Assembly (NCBI RefSeq): GCF_003130585.1 | Contig: NZ_QFKX01000001.1 | Coordinates: forward strand, 558,001 to 622,000 | DNA from: Brachybacterium endophyticum | GTDB lineage: Bacteria > Actinomycetota > Actinomycetes > Actinomycetales > Dermabacteraceae | Direction: 5' to 3' | DNA: 64,000 nt | Shown: one piece after another, positions 15,818 through 26,143 of the stretch | How the letters are laid out: every line of letters begins with the position of its first letter | How positions within the stretch are numbered: position 1 is the stretch's first letter | Translations under genes and position numbers: made by a program | The notes under the pieces: generated by a model | Seen by the model: the letters and a program-made list of their open reading frames with translations, nothing else | Databases searched by the model: none | What the model was told of the DNA's origin: nothing

Positions 15818-16765
15818 GTGCTGAGCGCGATCGAGGATCTCCTGCAGCTGGTCATCGCCGTCGCCGTCCCCGCCTTCGCGATCGCGAGCATGCTCTCGAT
15901 GGGGCTGCGCACCCCCGTGGACACCTTCGCCCGCCAGCTGCGCGACCGTCGCAGCGTGATCGCCGTGCTGATGGCGAACTTCATCGTGGTCCCGGCGGTG
16001 GGCACCCTCATCGTCTGGATGCTCAGCCCCTGGGTCCCGTCGGCCGTCTCCGAGGGGTTCGTGATCGTGCTGTGCGCGGCCGGCGCCCCGTTCGTCCTCC
16101 AGCTGGGCGCCATGGCGCGCATCCCCTTCGACGAGTCGGCCGGTCCGATGGCGGTGCTGCTGGTCGGGACCGTCCTCTACATGCCGATCGTGGTCCCGCT
16201 GCTGATGCGCGACGTGCAGGTGGACGCGTTCGCCGTGGCCGGGCTCCTGCTGGGGACGATGCTCGCGCCGATGGTGATCGGCATCGGGATCGCCGGTGCC
16301 CTGCCGCAGCGCGCCGAGCAGCTGGGGAGGATCGCGGGCGGGGTCGCCGCCGTCGCCGCGGTGCTCATGTTCCTCTCGGGCTTCGGTGCGAACTCGGGGT
16401 TCGTGCTGGACCTCCTGCTCTCGCCCTCGCTGCTGGTCGCGATCGGGATCATCGCCCTCGCCTTCGTCGCCGGCCGGATCGCCGGCGAGCAGGCCGGCCC
16501 CACCCTGCGGGTGCCCGACGGTCCCGGCATCCTCACCAGCCAGCGCAACATCGCGGCCGCCCTGCTGGTCGCGCGGGGAGCGGAGCACCACGGCGAGATC
16601 GTGGTCGCCATCCTGCTCACCAGCGCCGTCGGCTTCGTGATGCTCGTGCCGTACGCCGTCGCCACCGGACTGGTGCGTCGACGTCGGGCGGGGGAGCGGA
16701 CGACGCTGGCTCGCCTGATCGGCGTCGGCCGCGATCCCGGGGCCGAGCGTCGGCCGGGACGGTAG
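15818..16765 (+). CDS. bile acid:sodium symporter-like (SBF/Acr3 superfamily) transporter
   Basis: A 315-residue membrane protein with about nine to ten hydrophobic helices. The segments LMANFIVVPAVGTLIVWML and VIVLCAAGAPFVLQLGAMA, with paired glycines and prolines in broken helices, match the crossover region of the SBF fold. The substrate cannot be told; members carry bile acids, pantoate, arsenite or organic anions. The GTG start follows a TACGCT element by 6 bases, suggesting a leaderless transcript. It sits between a tetR gene and an ABC exporter, each with its own promoter. Confidence 0.82.
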   Translation: MLSAIEDLLQLVIAVAVPAFAIASMLSMGLRTPVDTFARQLRDRRSVIAVLMANFIVVPAVGTLIVWMLSPWVPSAVSEGFVIVLCAAGAPFVLQLGAMARIPFDESAGPMAVLLVGTVLYMPIVVPLLMRDVQVDAFAVAGLLLGTMLAPMVIGIGIAGALPQRAEQLGRIAGGVAAVAAVLMFLSGFGANSGFVLDLLLSPSLLVAIGIIALAFVAGRIAGEQAGPTLRVPDGPGILTSQRNIAAALLVARGAEHHGEIVVAILLTSAVGFVMLVPYAVATGLVRRRRAGERTTLARLIGVGRDPGAERRPGR

Positions 16766-16820
16766 CGCCCCGCCGCTACGCCCGCAGCGGATCCCGATCC
16801 GCCCCGTCCCACCCCGCCCC

Positions 16821-16826
16821 TAGGGT
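16821..16826 (+). promoter_or_regulatory. leaderless -10 element (TAGGGT)
   Basis: TAGGGT lies 6 bases before the GTG start of the ABC exporter gene. Confidence 0.45.
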
Positions 16827-16832
16827 GGACGG

Positions 16833-18641
16833 GTGTCGTCCCTGCTGCGCATCGTGCGCTTCACCCGTGAGCTCTCCCCTCTCTACCTGCTGATCATCGC
16901 CTGCTCCGTCGTCACGGCGGGGACCGGCCTGGCCGTCCCGTTCCTGATCGGGCACGCGACCGACGTGGTCAGCAACGCCGTGGGCGGGAAGATCACCGCG
17001 GGATCCGCGACCCGCACCGTGCTGTGGCTCGCCTTCGCCCTGCTCCTGGCGGAGCTCGCCAACACCGTGCTGTCCAACGTGGGTGGCTACTTCGGCGACC
17101 GGATGAGCAACCGCCTGCGCACGATCCTCTCGGTGCGCTACTTCGACAAGCTGCTCGCCCTGCCGCAGCGCTGGTTCGACACCGAGCTCACCGGCACGAT
17201 CGTCTCGCGCCTGAACCGCTCGATCGCCGAGATCTCCGCCTTCGCGAAGACCTTCTCGAACGCCTTCGCGACGATGCTCATCACCACCTTCGCGGTGCTG
17301 GTCATCTCGGCCTACTACTTCTGGCCGCTCGCAGTGCTGCTGCTGATCATCTTCCCCGTCTACGTCTGGCTGACGGCGCTCACCTCGAAGAAGTGGCAGC
17401 GCATCGAGGGGGAGAAGAACGAGCACGTCGACCACGCGGGTGGACGTTTCGCCGAGGTGATCGGCCAGATCCGCGTCGTGAAGTCCTTCGTGCGCGAGGG
17501 CTCGGAGCTCTCGGGCTTCCGCTCCCGCTTCGAGGCGACAGACGACCTCACCCGCGAGCAGTCGGCCCACTGGCATCGCATGGACGTGCTGCGCCGCGGC
17601 GTCCTGAACCTCATCTTCTTCGTCATCTACGCGATCATCTTCGTGCTCACCGCGCGCGGGCAGTTCTCGCTCGGGCAGATGGTCCTGCTGATCCAGCTGA
17701 TGAACATGGCCCGCGACCCCGTGCAGTCCATGAGCTGGGTCATCGACGCCTCCCAGCGGGCGATCGCGGGCTCGCGCGACTACTTCCGGGTGATGGAGAC
17801 CCCGGTCGACCCGCGCACGCCCCACGTGATCGAGTCCCACGGCGACTCCGACCCGCTCCCGGAGCCCGTTCCCGACGCCCCGATGATCGCCTTCCGCGAC
17901 GTCCGCTTCGCCTACGAGAAGGACGAGGACGTCCTGCACGGCATCGGCTTCGACGTCCGCGCAGGGGAGAAGGTCGCCCTGGTCGGGGAGTCCGGCGGCG
18001 GCAAGTCCACGATCGTGAACCTGCTGCTGGGCCTGTACGAGGCGCGCACCGGCAGCGTCGAGATCGCCGGCCATCCGATCGACTCCCTGCCGCTGGCCGA
18101 GCTGCGCCGCGACGTCGGCGTCGTCTTCCAGGACGCCTCGCTGTTCTCCGGCACGATCCGGGAGAACATCGCCTACGGCAGGCCCGATGCGACCGACGAG
18201 GAGATCCGCGAGGCCGCCCGTCGCGCGAACGCCGACCGCTTCGTGGAGCGTTTCTCGGCCGGCTACGACACGGTGATCGGCGAGCGGGGACTGCGGCTCT
18301 CCGGCGGGCAGCGCCAGCGCATCGCGGTGGCCCGGGCGATGCTCAAGGACGCCCCGCTGCTGGTGCTCGACGAGGCCACCTCCGCCCTAGACACGAAGGC
18401 GGAGCGGCAGGTCCAGGCGGGCCTGGACGAGCTGATGGCGGGCCGCACCTCGCTGATCATCGCCCACCGTCTGTCGACCATCGCCAACGTCGACACGATC
18501 GTCACCCTGCGCGACGGCCACGTCGACGAGATCGGGTCGCCCGAGCAGCTCGCGAGCTCCGGCGGCATCTACGCCGAGCTGCTCTCGCTGCAGGACTCGG
18601 GGCGGAAGAAGGACCTCGCGCGGTTCGGGTTCCGCGTGTAG
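16833..18641 (+). CDS. ABC transporter, fused permease and ATPase (type IV exporter)
   Basis: A 602-residue half-transporter. Residues 1-320 hold six transmembrane helices (for example LLIIACSVVTAGTGLAVPFL), and residues about 350-585 hold the nucleotide-binding domain: A-loop Tyr in VRFAYEKDEDVL, Walker A GESGGGKST, Q-loop VVFQDASLFSG, signature LSGGQRQR, Walker B LLVLDEATSALD and the H-loop AHRLS. All catalytic motifs are intact. It likely works as a homodimer, because no partner gene is adjacent. The substrate (drug, lipid or peptide) is unknown. A 6-bp hairpin follows the stop. Confidence 0.93.
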   Translation: MSSLLRIVRFTRELSPLYLLIIACSVVTAGTGLAVPFLIGHATDVVSNAVGGKITAGSATRTVLWLAFALLLAELANTVLSNVGGYFGDRMSNRLRTILSVRYFDKLLALPQRWFDTELTGTIVSRLNRSIAEISAFAKTFSNAFATMLITTFAVLVISAYYFWPLAVLLLIIFPVYVWLTALTSKKWQRIEGEKNEHVDHAGGRFAEVIGQIRVVKSFVREGSELSGFRSRFEATDDLTREQSAHWHRMDVLRRGVLNLIFFVIYAIIFVLTARGQFSLGQMVLLIQLMNMARDPVQSMSWVIDASQRAIAGSRDYFRVMETPVDPRTPHVIESHGDSDPLPEPVPDAPMIAFRDVRFAYEKDEDVLHGIGFDVRAGEKVALVGESGGGKSTIVNLLLGLYEARTGSVEIAGHPIDSLPLAELRRDVGVVFQDASLFSGTIRENIAYGRPDATDEEIREAARRANADRFVERFSAGYDTVIGERGLRLSGGQRQRIAVARAMLKDAPLLVLDEATSALDTKAERQVQAGLDELMAGRTSLIIAHRLSTIANVDTIVTLRDGHVDEIGSPEQLASSGGIYAELLSLQDSGRKKDLARFGFRV

Positions 18642-18657
18642 GAGAAAACAATTCTCC
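18641..18657 (+). terminator. weak hairpin after ABC exporter
   Basis: GGAGAA and TTCTCC form a 6-bp stem around a 5-base loop immediately at the stop codon. There is no T-tract, so termination is uncertain. Confidence 0.3.
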
Positions 18658-18982
18658 GGATGGAATAATCGAAGGGAAGAGATTTCTCGGCGCCTTGTGT
18701 AATTCAGGGTGGCGATGTTCCCTGGGGAATGAGGGTCGATCGGGTCCGGGGTCGGCGCGACGCTGTGTGCGCAGCTTCGTCGGGCGCTACGGGGCTGCGC
18801 GTTGTGGGGGTGGGCGCTATGAAGCCGAGCGGTGCCGACAAGTCCAGAGTTCCTCCCCATTTCGAGTTATCCACAAAGTCTGTTGTTGCTCTGGTCGCGC
18901 GCCATTCCTTCCCATAAAATAGATCTCACCGAACAGGTCGTCACGACCTCGGCATCAACGGCGATGAGGGAAGGCGGTGAGG
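18642..18982. other. 341-bp AT-richer intergenic region with a DnaA-box-like site
   Basis: This gap is clearly less GC-rich than the surrounding genes. It holds TTATCCACA (18867-18875), identical to the consensus DnaA box, a CATAAAAT -10-like element near 18913, and a 15-base dyad (AGGTCGT-C-ACGACCT, 18935-18949) just upstream of the HNH gene. Only one such box is present and no replication genes are near, so it is not an origin. I see no open reading frame with coding character. Confidence 0.55.
18867..18875 (+). promoter_or_regulatory. TTATCCACA box upstream of HNH gene
   Basis: This 9-mer lies 107 bases before the preferred start of the first DUF222/HNH gene. A one-mismatch copy (TTCTCCACA) lies 104 bases before the start of the second one, in the same orientation relative to its gene. 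Confidence 0.5.
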
Positions 18983-20758
18983 ATGGTGGCGCAGAACGAG
19001 CTCGACACCTGCCAGGGTGCCCTCGACATCTCCGTGGAGCCTTCCGTCTTCGCGATCCTCGACGAGCTCGAGACCCTCACCCCCGCCCAGCGCGAGAAGC
19101 TCGCCGCACCCGACCCTGCCGAGGCCGACAGACTGCTGCCCGAGGGGGTGAAGCCTCTGCGACGGGTGACCGCCACCAAACCGCTCACCCGCGAGTCCGC
19201 CCCGCGCCGGGTGGCGATCCGCCCGGACATCGAGGTCGTGGACCGTGTGCACCATCTCTGGGACGACGGCGTCGAGGAGTCCTGTGCCCTCGCCCGTCGC
19301 TTCCTGATGCTCGCGCCCTCCTGGATGGACCGCGACTGCCCCGAGGTCGACGAGCTCGAGGTGGAGGCCGAGGACCTCGCCGTCGCGACCTCGCTGCGCT
19401 GCACCCTGGGCGCGGCCCGTGATCGCGTCCGCGACGCCCACCGCGCGATCCACCTGCTCCCTCGCTGCACGGGGGCCCTCGAGGAGGGCGAGTTCCCCGC
19501 GGACTGGTTCCGCCGATTCCTCGAGCGCACCCGCGACCTCACCGACGAGGAGATGTTCCTCGTCGACACCACCGTGTGCACCTGGGCCCTGGGCATCACC
19601 CCCGAGACCTTCACGAGGGAGCTGAACCGGCTCGTCGCCACGATCCTCTCCGCCCGCGAACGACCTCCCCACCTCGAGCCCGAGGCGAGGCGCCGCATGA
19701 CGGTGACTCCCGGGAAGGCCGCGGGTACGGCCTGCCTGCGGATCATCGGCCCGGTCCCGGAGATCCAGGCCCTCTCGCGACGGTTCGACGAGACCGCGCG
19801 CGCCGTCCAGGACGCGCAGCGCCAGGCCCTGCGCGACGGCACTGAGATCCCGTGTGATCCCGACGGGCAGGTCGAGCGGGAAGGGATGCCGCTCTCCCTG
19901 AACCTCCTGCGCTACCACCTCGCCCACGGCGCCACCCTCGACGCCCACGGAGTCGACGTCCCCGCGAGCCGCTTCCGTCTGAACGTGATGGTCCCGTTCC
20001 TGACCCTGATGGGCGGTGACGAGGTTCCAGCGACGATGGAGGACGGCACCCCGATCCCCGCCGACATGGCCCGCGACCTCGCCGGCTCCTGCCCGGACTG
20101 GCACCGCGTGCTCACCGACCCCTCCGACGGCGAGTTCCTGCCGCTCAAGCCCACCACCTACCGGCCGACGCAGTCGATGCTCGAGCACCTGCGCCTGCGC
20201 AACCGCTCCTGCGCGGTGCCCGGGTGCGCCCGCTCGACCTCTGCCGCCAGCGAGGCCGACCACATCGTCGAGTACGACCACGAGGACCCGCGCGCCGGTG
20301 GCCTCACCGAGATCGAGAACCTGCACCTGTTGTGCTGGCACCACCACGCGATGAAGACCGCGGGACTGCTCGACCCCGAGCGGATCAGCGCCGAGGACTC
20401 ACCGACCGGACGGCGCGGCACCCGCTGGAGCATCCGCGAGCAGGTGACGGTCTTCCGGGAGGACGACGCCGACCTGCTGACCCCCGAGGTCGCCACCGAG
20501 CTCATCGAGGTCTGGGAGGATTTCGAGCGGCGCCTCGCGACGCACCAGGCGGCTGCCGCGCCTCCCCGCAGGACCGACGCCCCCGATCCGGCGACCGTTC
20601 ACGAGGCGTGGACCAGGCCCAGCATGATCGAGCACGAGGTCACCTGGCGCCAGTTCCTCGCCCACGCCTGCCCGGAACCGGAGCCGGATCCCGATTCCCC
20701 GTCGCCCCACCGGCCATCCGGACCCACCGACACCGACGTCGGACCCCCGCCGTTCTGA
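18983..20758 (+). CDS. DUF222/13E12-type HNH endonuclease (first copy)
   Basis: A 591-residue protein of the 13E12 repeat family. A long helical DUF222 region is followed by an HNH nuclease motif near residues 405-455: zinc Cys pair in SCAVPGCARS, the catalytic His in SEADHIVEY, Asn in EIENLHLLC and the final His in WHHHAMK, so it looks active. An ATG at 18983 is preferred, as GGGAAGG lies 8 bases upstream; an in-frame GTG at 18977 would be too close. Such proteins are abundant in actinobacteria and in places serve as phage integration sites, but their role is not established. A strong hairpin follows the stop. Confidence 0.9.
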   Translation: MVAQNELDTCQGALDISVEPSVFAILDELETLTPAQREKLAAPDPAEADRLLPEGVKPLRRVTATKPLTRESAPRRVAIRPDIEVVDRVHHLWDDGVEESCALARRFLMLAPSWMDRDCPEVDELEVEAEDLAVATSLRCTLGAARDRVRDAHRAIHLLPRCTGALEEGEFPADWFRRFLERTRDLTDEEMFLVDTTVCTWALGITPETFTRELNRLVATILSARERPPHLEPEARRRMTVTPGKAAGTACLRIIGPVPEIQALSRRFDETARAVQDAQRQALRDGTEIPCDPDGQVEREGMPLSLNLLRYHLAHGATLDAHGVDVPASRFRLNVMVPFLTLMGGDEVPATMEDGTPIPADMARDLAGSCPDWHRVLTDPSDGEFLPLKPTTYRPTQSMLEHLRLRNRSCAVPGCARSTSAASEADHIVEYDHEDPRAGGLTEIENLHLLCWHHHAMKTAGLLDPERISAEDSPTGRRGTRWSIREQVTVFREDDADLLTPEVATELIEVWEDFERRLATHQAAAAPPRRTDAPDPATVHEAWTRPSMIEHEVTWRQFLAHACPEPEPDPDSPSPHRPSGPTDTDVGPPPF

Positions 20759-20787
20759 CCTCGTCGTCGCCCACGAAACCCCCCACC

Positions 20788-20815
20788 GCGAGGGGCACGT
20801 CACCGTGCCCCTCGC
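20788..20815 (+). terminator. strong hairpin terminator after HNH gene
   Basis: A perfect 12-bp stem (GCGAGGGGCACG with CGTGCCCCTCGC) closes on the 4-base loop TCAC, 30 bases after the HNH stop codon. There is no T-tract, as is common in actinobacterial terminators. Confidence 0.7.
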
Positions 20816-20877
20816 ACAGGCATGCCCGCGTAGCATCGCCACGACTCCAACCTCACCCTCCGGAAGGACTGACCACC

Positions 20878-21477
20878 ATGGGCAAGCGCATCCTCGTCGT
20901 CGGCGCGGGCGGCCTCATCGGCAGCGAAGCCGCCTCTGCTCTCGAGGCCTCCGGCCACGAGATCATCCGTGCCTCGCGCAGCACCGGAGAACAAGTGGAC
21001 CTCACCGACCCCACCTCGATCGAGGCGCTCTTCGCCCGCATCGGAGACGTCGACGCGGTCGTCGCGACCACCGGTGTCGTCCCCTTCAAGCCCCTCGACG
21101 AGCTGACCCTCGAGGACTTCCGCGACGGGATCGCTGACAAGGCCCTCGGCCAGATCGGCCTGGTCACCATCGCCACGCCCCACGTGCGCGACGGTGGCTC
21201 CTTCACGCTGACCAGCGGTGTCCTCTCGCGTGAGCCGATCGAGACCGGCGCGGTCGCCTCCGCGGCGAACGGTGCGCTGGATTCCTTCGCCATCGCCGCC
21301 GCTGCTGGACTTCCGCGCGGCATCCGCATCAACACCGTCAGCCCGAGCGTCATCGCCGAGGCCACCGGCTATCACTCGAGCTTCCCCGGTTTCCCGCAGA
21401 CCCCGGTCTCCGAGGCCGCCCGAGCCATCGTGCGCTCGGTCGATGGCGTCGAGACGGGACAGGTCTTCTCGGTCTGA
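20878..21477 (+). CDS. short-chain dehydrogenase/reductase, atypical (no YxxxK)
   Basis: A 199-residue Rossmann protein. The NAD(P) motif is ILVVGAGGLIGSEAA (GxxGxIG), and the Asp after strand three is in VDLTDPTSIEALF. The Ser of the active site is in LTSGVLSREP, but at the Tyr-x-x-x-Lys position the sequence reads GAVASAANGALDSF, so both catalytic residues are missing. A group of short SDR-like proteins shares this feature; they may bind a dinucleotide without classical catalysis. GGAAGGA precedes the ATG by about 9 bases, and a TAGCAT -10-like element lies some 40 bases upstream. Confidence 0.85.
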   Translation: MGKRILVVGAGGLIGSEAASALEASGHEIIRASRSTGEQVDLTDPTSIEALFARIGDVDAVVATTGVVPFKPLDELTLEDFRDGIADKALGQIGLVTIATPHVRDGGSFTLTSGVLSREPIETGAVASAANGALDSFAIAAAAGLPRGIRINTVSPSVIAEATGYHSSFPGFPQTPVSEAARAIVRSVDGVETGQVFSV

Positions 21478-21558
21478 GCCCAGCTGCTCCCCAGCTGCCC
21501 GGATAGCATGGTCGGCGTCACATGACGACCGGCCTCCCGGGGGACGAAGGAGATCAGC

Positions 21559-22785
<1,227 letters not shown>

Positions 22786-22828
22786 CCGGGCCCCGGTACG
22801 AGCGAGCCAGGGAACCTGGGAAGCCGCG

Positions 22829-24124
22829 ATGAGCCAGCCGCCCGGCGATCCCGCGCACCCGTCCGGGTCCGCGGAGCAGCGACCTGCCCAGCCGGCGGAG
22901 CCTGCCCAGCCGGCCTCTGATCCCGCGCCCGACGAACGGATCATCGACACCGACCGCGGCAAGAAGCACGGTCTGGACAAGTGTCCGCGCTGCGGTTCGT
23001 CGGACATCCACTACCGCGTGGAGTCCCGTGCCCTGGTCTGCTCGTACTGCCGTCACGCGTGGAACGAGGACAACGCCGAGCGGGCCTTCCGGCTCGACAC
23101 CCCGATCCAGGAGCTGAGCGGCGAGAACGTCGCGTCCGGTGCCCAGGACGTCCAGGCCGGCGACGCGATGGTCACCATCAAGTGCCAGGGCTGCGGGGCC
23201 GAGGTCGTCGTGAAGTCCGACGAGACCTTGCAGGCCCGCTGCCACTGGTGCCGCCAGGTGCTCTCGATCAACCACCAGATCCCCAACGGTGCGGTGCCCG
23301 ACGCGGTGCTGCCCTTCACGCTGACCCGCGAGCAGGCGGTCGAGCAGATCCAGGGCTTCGTCTCCTCGCGCAGGACCTTCGCCAACCGCGCCTTCGTGCG
23401 CGAGTTCGTGCCCGAGAACGTCAAGGGCGTCTACATGCCCTGCATGGTGGTCGACGGGAACCTGCACACGGACCTGCGCGGCACCGGCGAGATCACGACC
23501 CGCACCTACACCGTCCAGCGCCGCGTGAGCAGGGATCGGACCGTCTCCGAGCGGTACTGGGATGCGAGCGTCCACGAGCTGGGCCGCAGCTTCGACATCC
23601 TGGTCGACGACCTCACGGCCGGATCATCGCGGCAGTACGACCGCACCGACTCCTCGCAGGCCACCAACTACATCCTCGATGCGGTGCAGCCCTACGACAC
23701 CCGTGAGGCGCTGGTGTTCAACTCCAACTACCTCTCGGGCTTCACCTCCGAGCGGCGCGACCTCGACATCGACGATCTCGACGAGCGGGTGGAGGACAAG
23801 TTCCTCTCGATCGCCCGCGAGAAGGCCCGTCCCACCATCGCCCAGTACGACCGCGGCGTGCGCTGGGAGCGCGAGGGCATCGCCATCCGCGGCACCCGCT
23901 GGGTGACGATGTACGTGCCGGTGTGGCTCTACAGCTACTACCACCGCACCGCGAAGGGGTCCTACGTGCACTACATCGCGGTCAACGGCCGCACCGGCAA
24001 GACCATGGGCTCGGTCCCCGTGTCCCATCCGCGGATCTTCGCCCTGGCCTGCGCGGGCGGCGCGGTCGCGACCGCCGCCTCCGCGGTGGTCGGCTGGGGC
24101 GTCTTCCTGAGCAACGGGTTCTGA
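22829..24124 (+). CDS. double zinc-ribbon membrane protein (YdjG-like)
   Basis: A 431-residue protein with a proline-rich start, a TFIIB-type zinc ribbon at about residues 51-75 (CPRCGSSD, then CSYC) and a second one at about 118-145 (CQGCGAEV, then CHWC). A long soluble alpha/beta region follows, with FVREFVPENVKGVYMPCMVV and VPVWLYSYYH as conserved-looking strands. One transmembrane helix is at the extreme C-terminus (LACAGGAVATAASAVVGWGVF). Gene order and domain makeup match the partner of YdjI-type SPFH proteins, so it probably anchors or recruits the SPFH assembly at the membrane (inference from B. subtilis). It is 43 bases downstream of the SPFH gene. Confidence 0.85.
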   Translation: MSQPPGDPAHPSGSAEQRPAQPAEPAQPASDPAPDERIIDTDRGKKHGLDKCPRCGSSDIHYRVESRALVCSYCRHAWNEDNAERAFRLDTPIQELSGENVASGAQDVQAGDAMVTIKCQGCGAEVVVKSDETLQARCHWCRQVLSINHQIPNGAVPDAVLPFTLTREQAVEQIQGFVSSRRTFANRAFVREFVPENVKGVYMPCMVVDGNLHTDLRGTGEITTRTYTVQRRVSRDRTVSERYWDASVHELGRSFDILVDDLTAGSSRQYDRTDSSQATNYILDAVQPYDTREALVFNSNYLSGFTSERRDLDIDDLDERVEDKFLSIAREKARPTIAQYDRGVRWEREGIAIRGTRWVTMYVPVWLYSYYHRTAKGSYVHYIAVNGRTGKTMGSVPVSHPRIFALACAGGAVATAASAVVGWGVFLSNGF

Positions 24125-24139
24125 GAGGGAGGAGCGCGC

Positions 24140-24448
24140 ATGGAGAGCGTCCTGGCGGCACAGGTCCTGCTGGCCGACGGCGGCAGCAGCGAGGGCGGAC
24201 TGTTCGCGCTCGCCCTGCCCTTCGTCGTCGGCCCGGCGGTGTTCGGCGCGATCTACGGCGGCATCTACCGCTACTACCGCAACAAGGACAAGCGCTTCAC
24301 CTACGAGCGCGAGACCGACATCCACGTCGGCAACCTCCAGGCCTTCGACCACCATGCGGGAAGCAAGAACCGCCAGCGCAGCGCGACCATGTCGGGGGCG
24401 AACCAGGACGACCCGCTGACCCGGGTGGGACGGATGGAGGTCCGATGA
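24140..24448 (+). CDS. small single-span membrane protein, SPFH operon
   Basis: A 102-residue protein with one hydrophobic helix (GLFALALPFVVGPAVFGAIY, about residues 20-40) followed by a basic, Tyr-rich stretch (YRYYRNKDKRFTYERETD) and a polar tail. I do not recognise a named family. The GGAGGAGCG ribosome binding site, 15-base spacing from the zinc-ribbon gene and 4-base overlap with the next gene place it in the operon. It may play the role of the third membrane component of YdjGHI-type systems; there is no visible homology to support more. Confidence 0.75.
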   Translation: MESVLAAQVLLADGGSSEGGLFALALPFVVGPAVFGAIYGGIYRYYRNKDKRFTYERETDIHVGNLQAFDHHAGSKNRQRSATMSGANQDDPLTRVGRMEVR

Positions 24449-26136
24449 GCGCAGGGGCGCAGCGCAGCGACGGGACCACCGCCGCCGACGCGATCGTCGT
24501 CGGCGCGGGCCTCGCGGGGATCGTCGCCGCCTGCGAGATCGCCGATGCCGGCCGCAGCGTGCTGCTGATCGAGCGCGAGGGCGAGCAGGACCTGGGCGGT
24601 CAGGCGCACTGGAGCTTCGGCGGCCTGTTCCTCGTCGACTCCCCGGAGCAGCGGCGACTCGGGATCCGCGACTCCCTCGCGCTCGCCCGTCAGGACTGGA
24701 TGGGCTCGGCGCGCTTCGAACGTCCGGAGGACCACTGGCCCCGCGCCTGGGCCGAGGCCTACCTGCGCTTCGCCGCGGGGGAGAAGCGGGCCTGGCTGCA
24801 CGAACGGGGCGTGCGGTTCTTCCCCGTGGTGGGCTGGGCCGAGCGCGGCGACGGCACGGCCGAGGGGCACGGCAACTCGGTGCCGCGCTTCCACATCACC
24901 TGGGGCACCGGCCCCGGGGTCCTCGACCCCTTCCTGCGCCGCCTCGCCGAGCACCGCGCGGCGGGCCGCATCCGGGTGCTGCTGCGCCATGCCGTCGAGG
25001 AGCTCGTGATCGAGGGCGGCCGCGTCATCGGCGTGCGCGGGCACGTCCTCGCGCCCGATCCGACGCCCCGCGGCGTGGCCTCGACGCGCGAGGTCACGGG
25101 GGACTTCGAGGCGTCGGCCGGGGCGGTGCTGCTCGCGACCGGCGGCATCGGCGGGAACCCCGACCTGGTGCGCGAGGTGTGGCCGCAGAGACTCGGCCGG
25201 ATGCCGGCCGACGTGGTCCACGGCGTGCCCGCGAGCGTCGACGGCGCGGGGATGGTGATGGCGCGCGAGGCCGGCGCCCACTGGATCAACACCGACCGCA
25301 TGTGGCACTACACCGAGGGTCTGCGCAACTGGGATCCGGTGTGGGAGAACCACGGGATCCGGATCCTGCCCGGTCCCTCCTCGCTGTGGGTCGACGCGCG
25401 CGGGGAGCGCCTGCCCGCTCCCGCCTTCCCGGGGTTCGACACCACCGGCACCCTGCGGATCCTGCGCGAGCGCGGCCACGACCACTCCTGGTTCGTGCTC
25501 ACCCGCAAGATCATCGAGAAGGAGTTCGTGCTCTCGGGCAGCGAGCAGAACCCCGACCTCACCGGGAAGGACCTGCGCGGCGTCCTGGGGCGGGTCCGCC
25601 CCGGTGCGCCCGCCCCGGTGCAGGCCTTCCTCGACCGCGGCGAGGACTTCGTCCAGGCCAGCGACGTGGCCGGCCTGGTGGGGCGGATGAACGCCCTGGT
25701 CGGCGAGGACCTCGTGGACGCCGAGCGGCTCGAGACGCAGATCCGTGCCCGCGACGCCGAGGTCGTCAACCGCTTCTCCAAGGACACCCAGATGACCGCG
25801 ATCCGCGGGGCCCGTCGCTACCTCGGGGACCGGCTGATCCGCACCGCCTCACCCCACCGGCTGCTCGACGAGTCCGCCGGGCCGCTGATCGCCGTGCGCC
25901 TGCACGTCCTGCTGCGCAAGACCCTCGGCGGGCTGGAGACGGACCTCGAGGGGCGCGTGCAGAGGGCCCCGTCGGCCGGTGCCGGCGGCTTCGACGGGCT
26001 GTTCGCGGCGGGCGAGGCCTCCGGCTTCGGCGGGGGCGGCTACCACGGGAACTCCGCGCTCGAGGGCACGTTCCTGGGCGGCTGCCTGTTCTCGGGCCGT
26101 CAGGCAGGGCGCGGCGTCGTGGAGGAGCTGCGCTGA
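24445..26136 (+). CDS. FAD-binding dehydrogenase (KstD/fumarate reductase-like)
   Basis: A 563-residue flavoprotein. The dinucleotide-binding motif is DAIVVGAGLAGIVAACEIA, with the acidic residue at the end of strand two (LLIEREGEQDLGG), and a second FAD-contacting motif is near the end (GLFAAGEASGFGGGGYHGNSALEG). The middle contains the substrate cap. The family includes 3-ketosteroid dehydrogenase-like enzymes and an uncharacterised actinobacterial group of about 560 residues which this protein resembles in length. Its ATG overlaps the stop of the small membrane gene, so it is co-transcribed with the SPFH genes; the functional link is unknown. Confidence 0.9.
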   Translation: MSAGAQRSDGTTAADAIVVGAGLAGIVAACEIADAGRSVLLIEREGEQDLGGQAHWSFGGLFLVDSPEQRRLGIRDSLALARQDWMGSARFERPEDHWPRAWAEAYLRFAAGEKRAWLHERGVRFFPVVGWAERGDGTAEGHGNSVPRFHITWGTGPGVLDPFLRRLAEHRAAGRIRVLLRHAVEELVIEGGRVIGVRGHVLAPDPTPRGVASTREVTGDFEASAGAVLLATGGIGGNPDLVREVWPQRLGRMPADVVHGVPASVDGAGMVMAREAGAHWINTDRMWHYTEGLRNWDPVWENHGIRILPGPSSLWVDARGERLPAPAFPGFDTTGTLRILRERGHDHSWFVLTRKIIEKEFVLSGSEQNPDLTGKDLRGVLGRVRPGAPAPVQAFLDRGEDFVQASDVAGLVGRMNALVGEDLVDAERLETQIRARDAEVVNRFSKDTQMTAIRGARRYLGDRLIRTASPHRLLDESAGPLIAVRLHVLLRKTLGGLETDLEGRVQRAPSAGAGGFDGLFAAGEASGFGGGGYHGNSALEGTFLGGCLFSGRQAGRGVVEELR

Positions 26137-26143
26137 GGCGCGC

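Noticed and set aside
18867-18875. TTATCCACA as part of a replication origin
   Set aside because: A single box, no AT-rich unwinding region of usual size and no dnaA, dnaN or gyrB gene nearby.
24445-26136. Fusion of the FAD dehydrogenase with upstream sequence reaching back to 23923
   Set aside because: The upstream frame overlaps the zinc-ribbon and small membrane genes out of frame; the ATG at 24445 overlaps the previous stop by 4 bases and begins the FAD motif at the usual distance.
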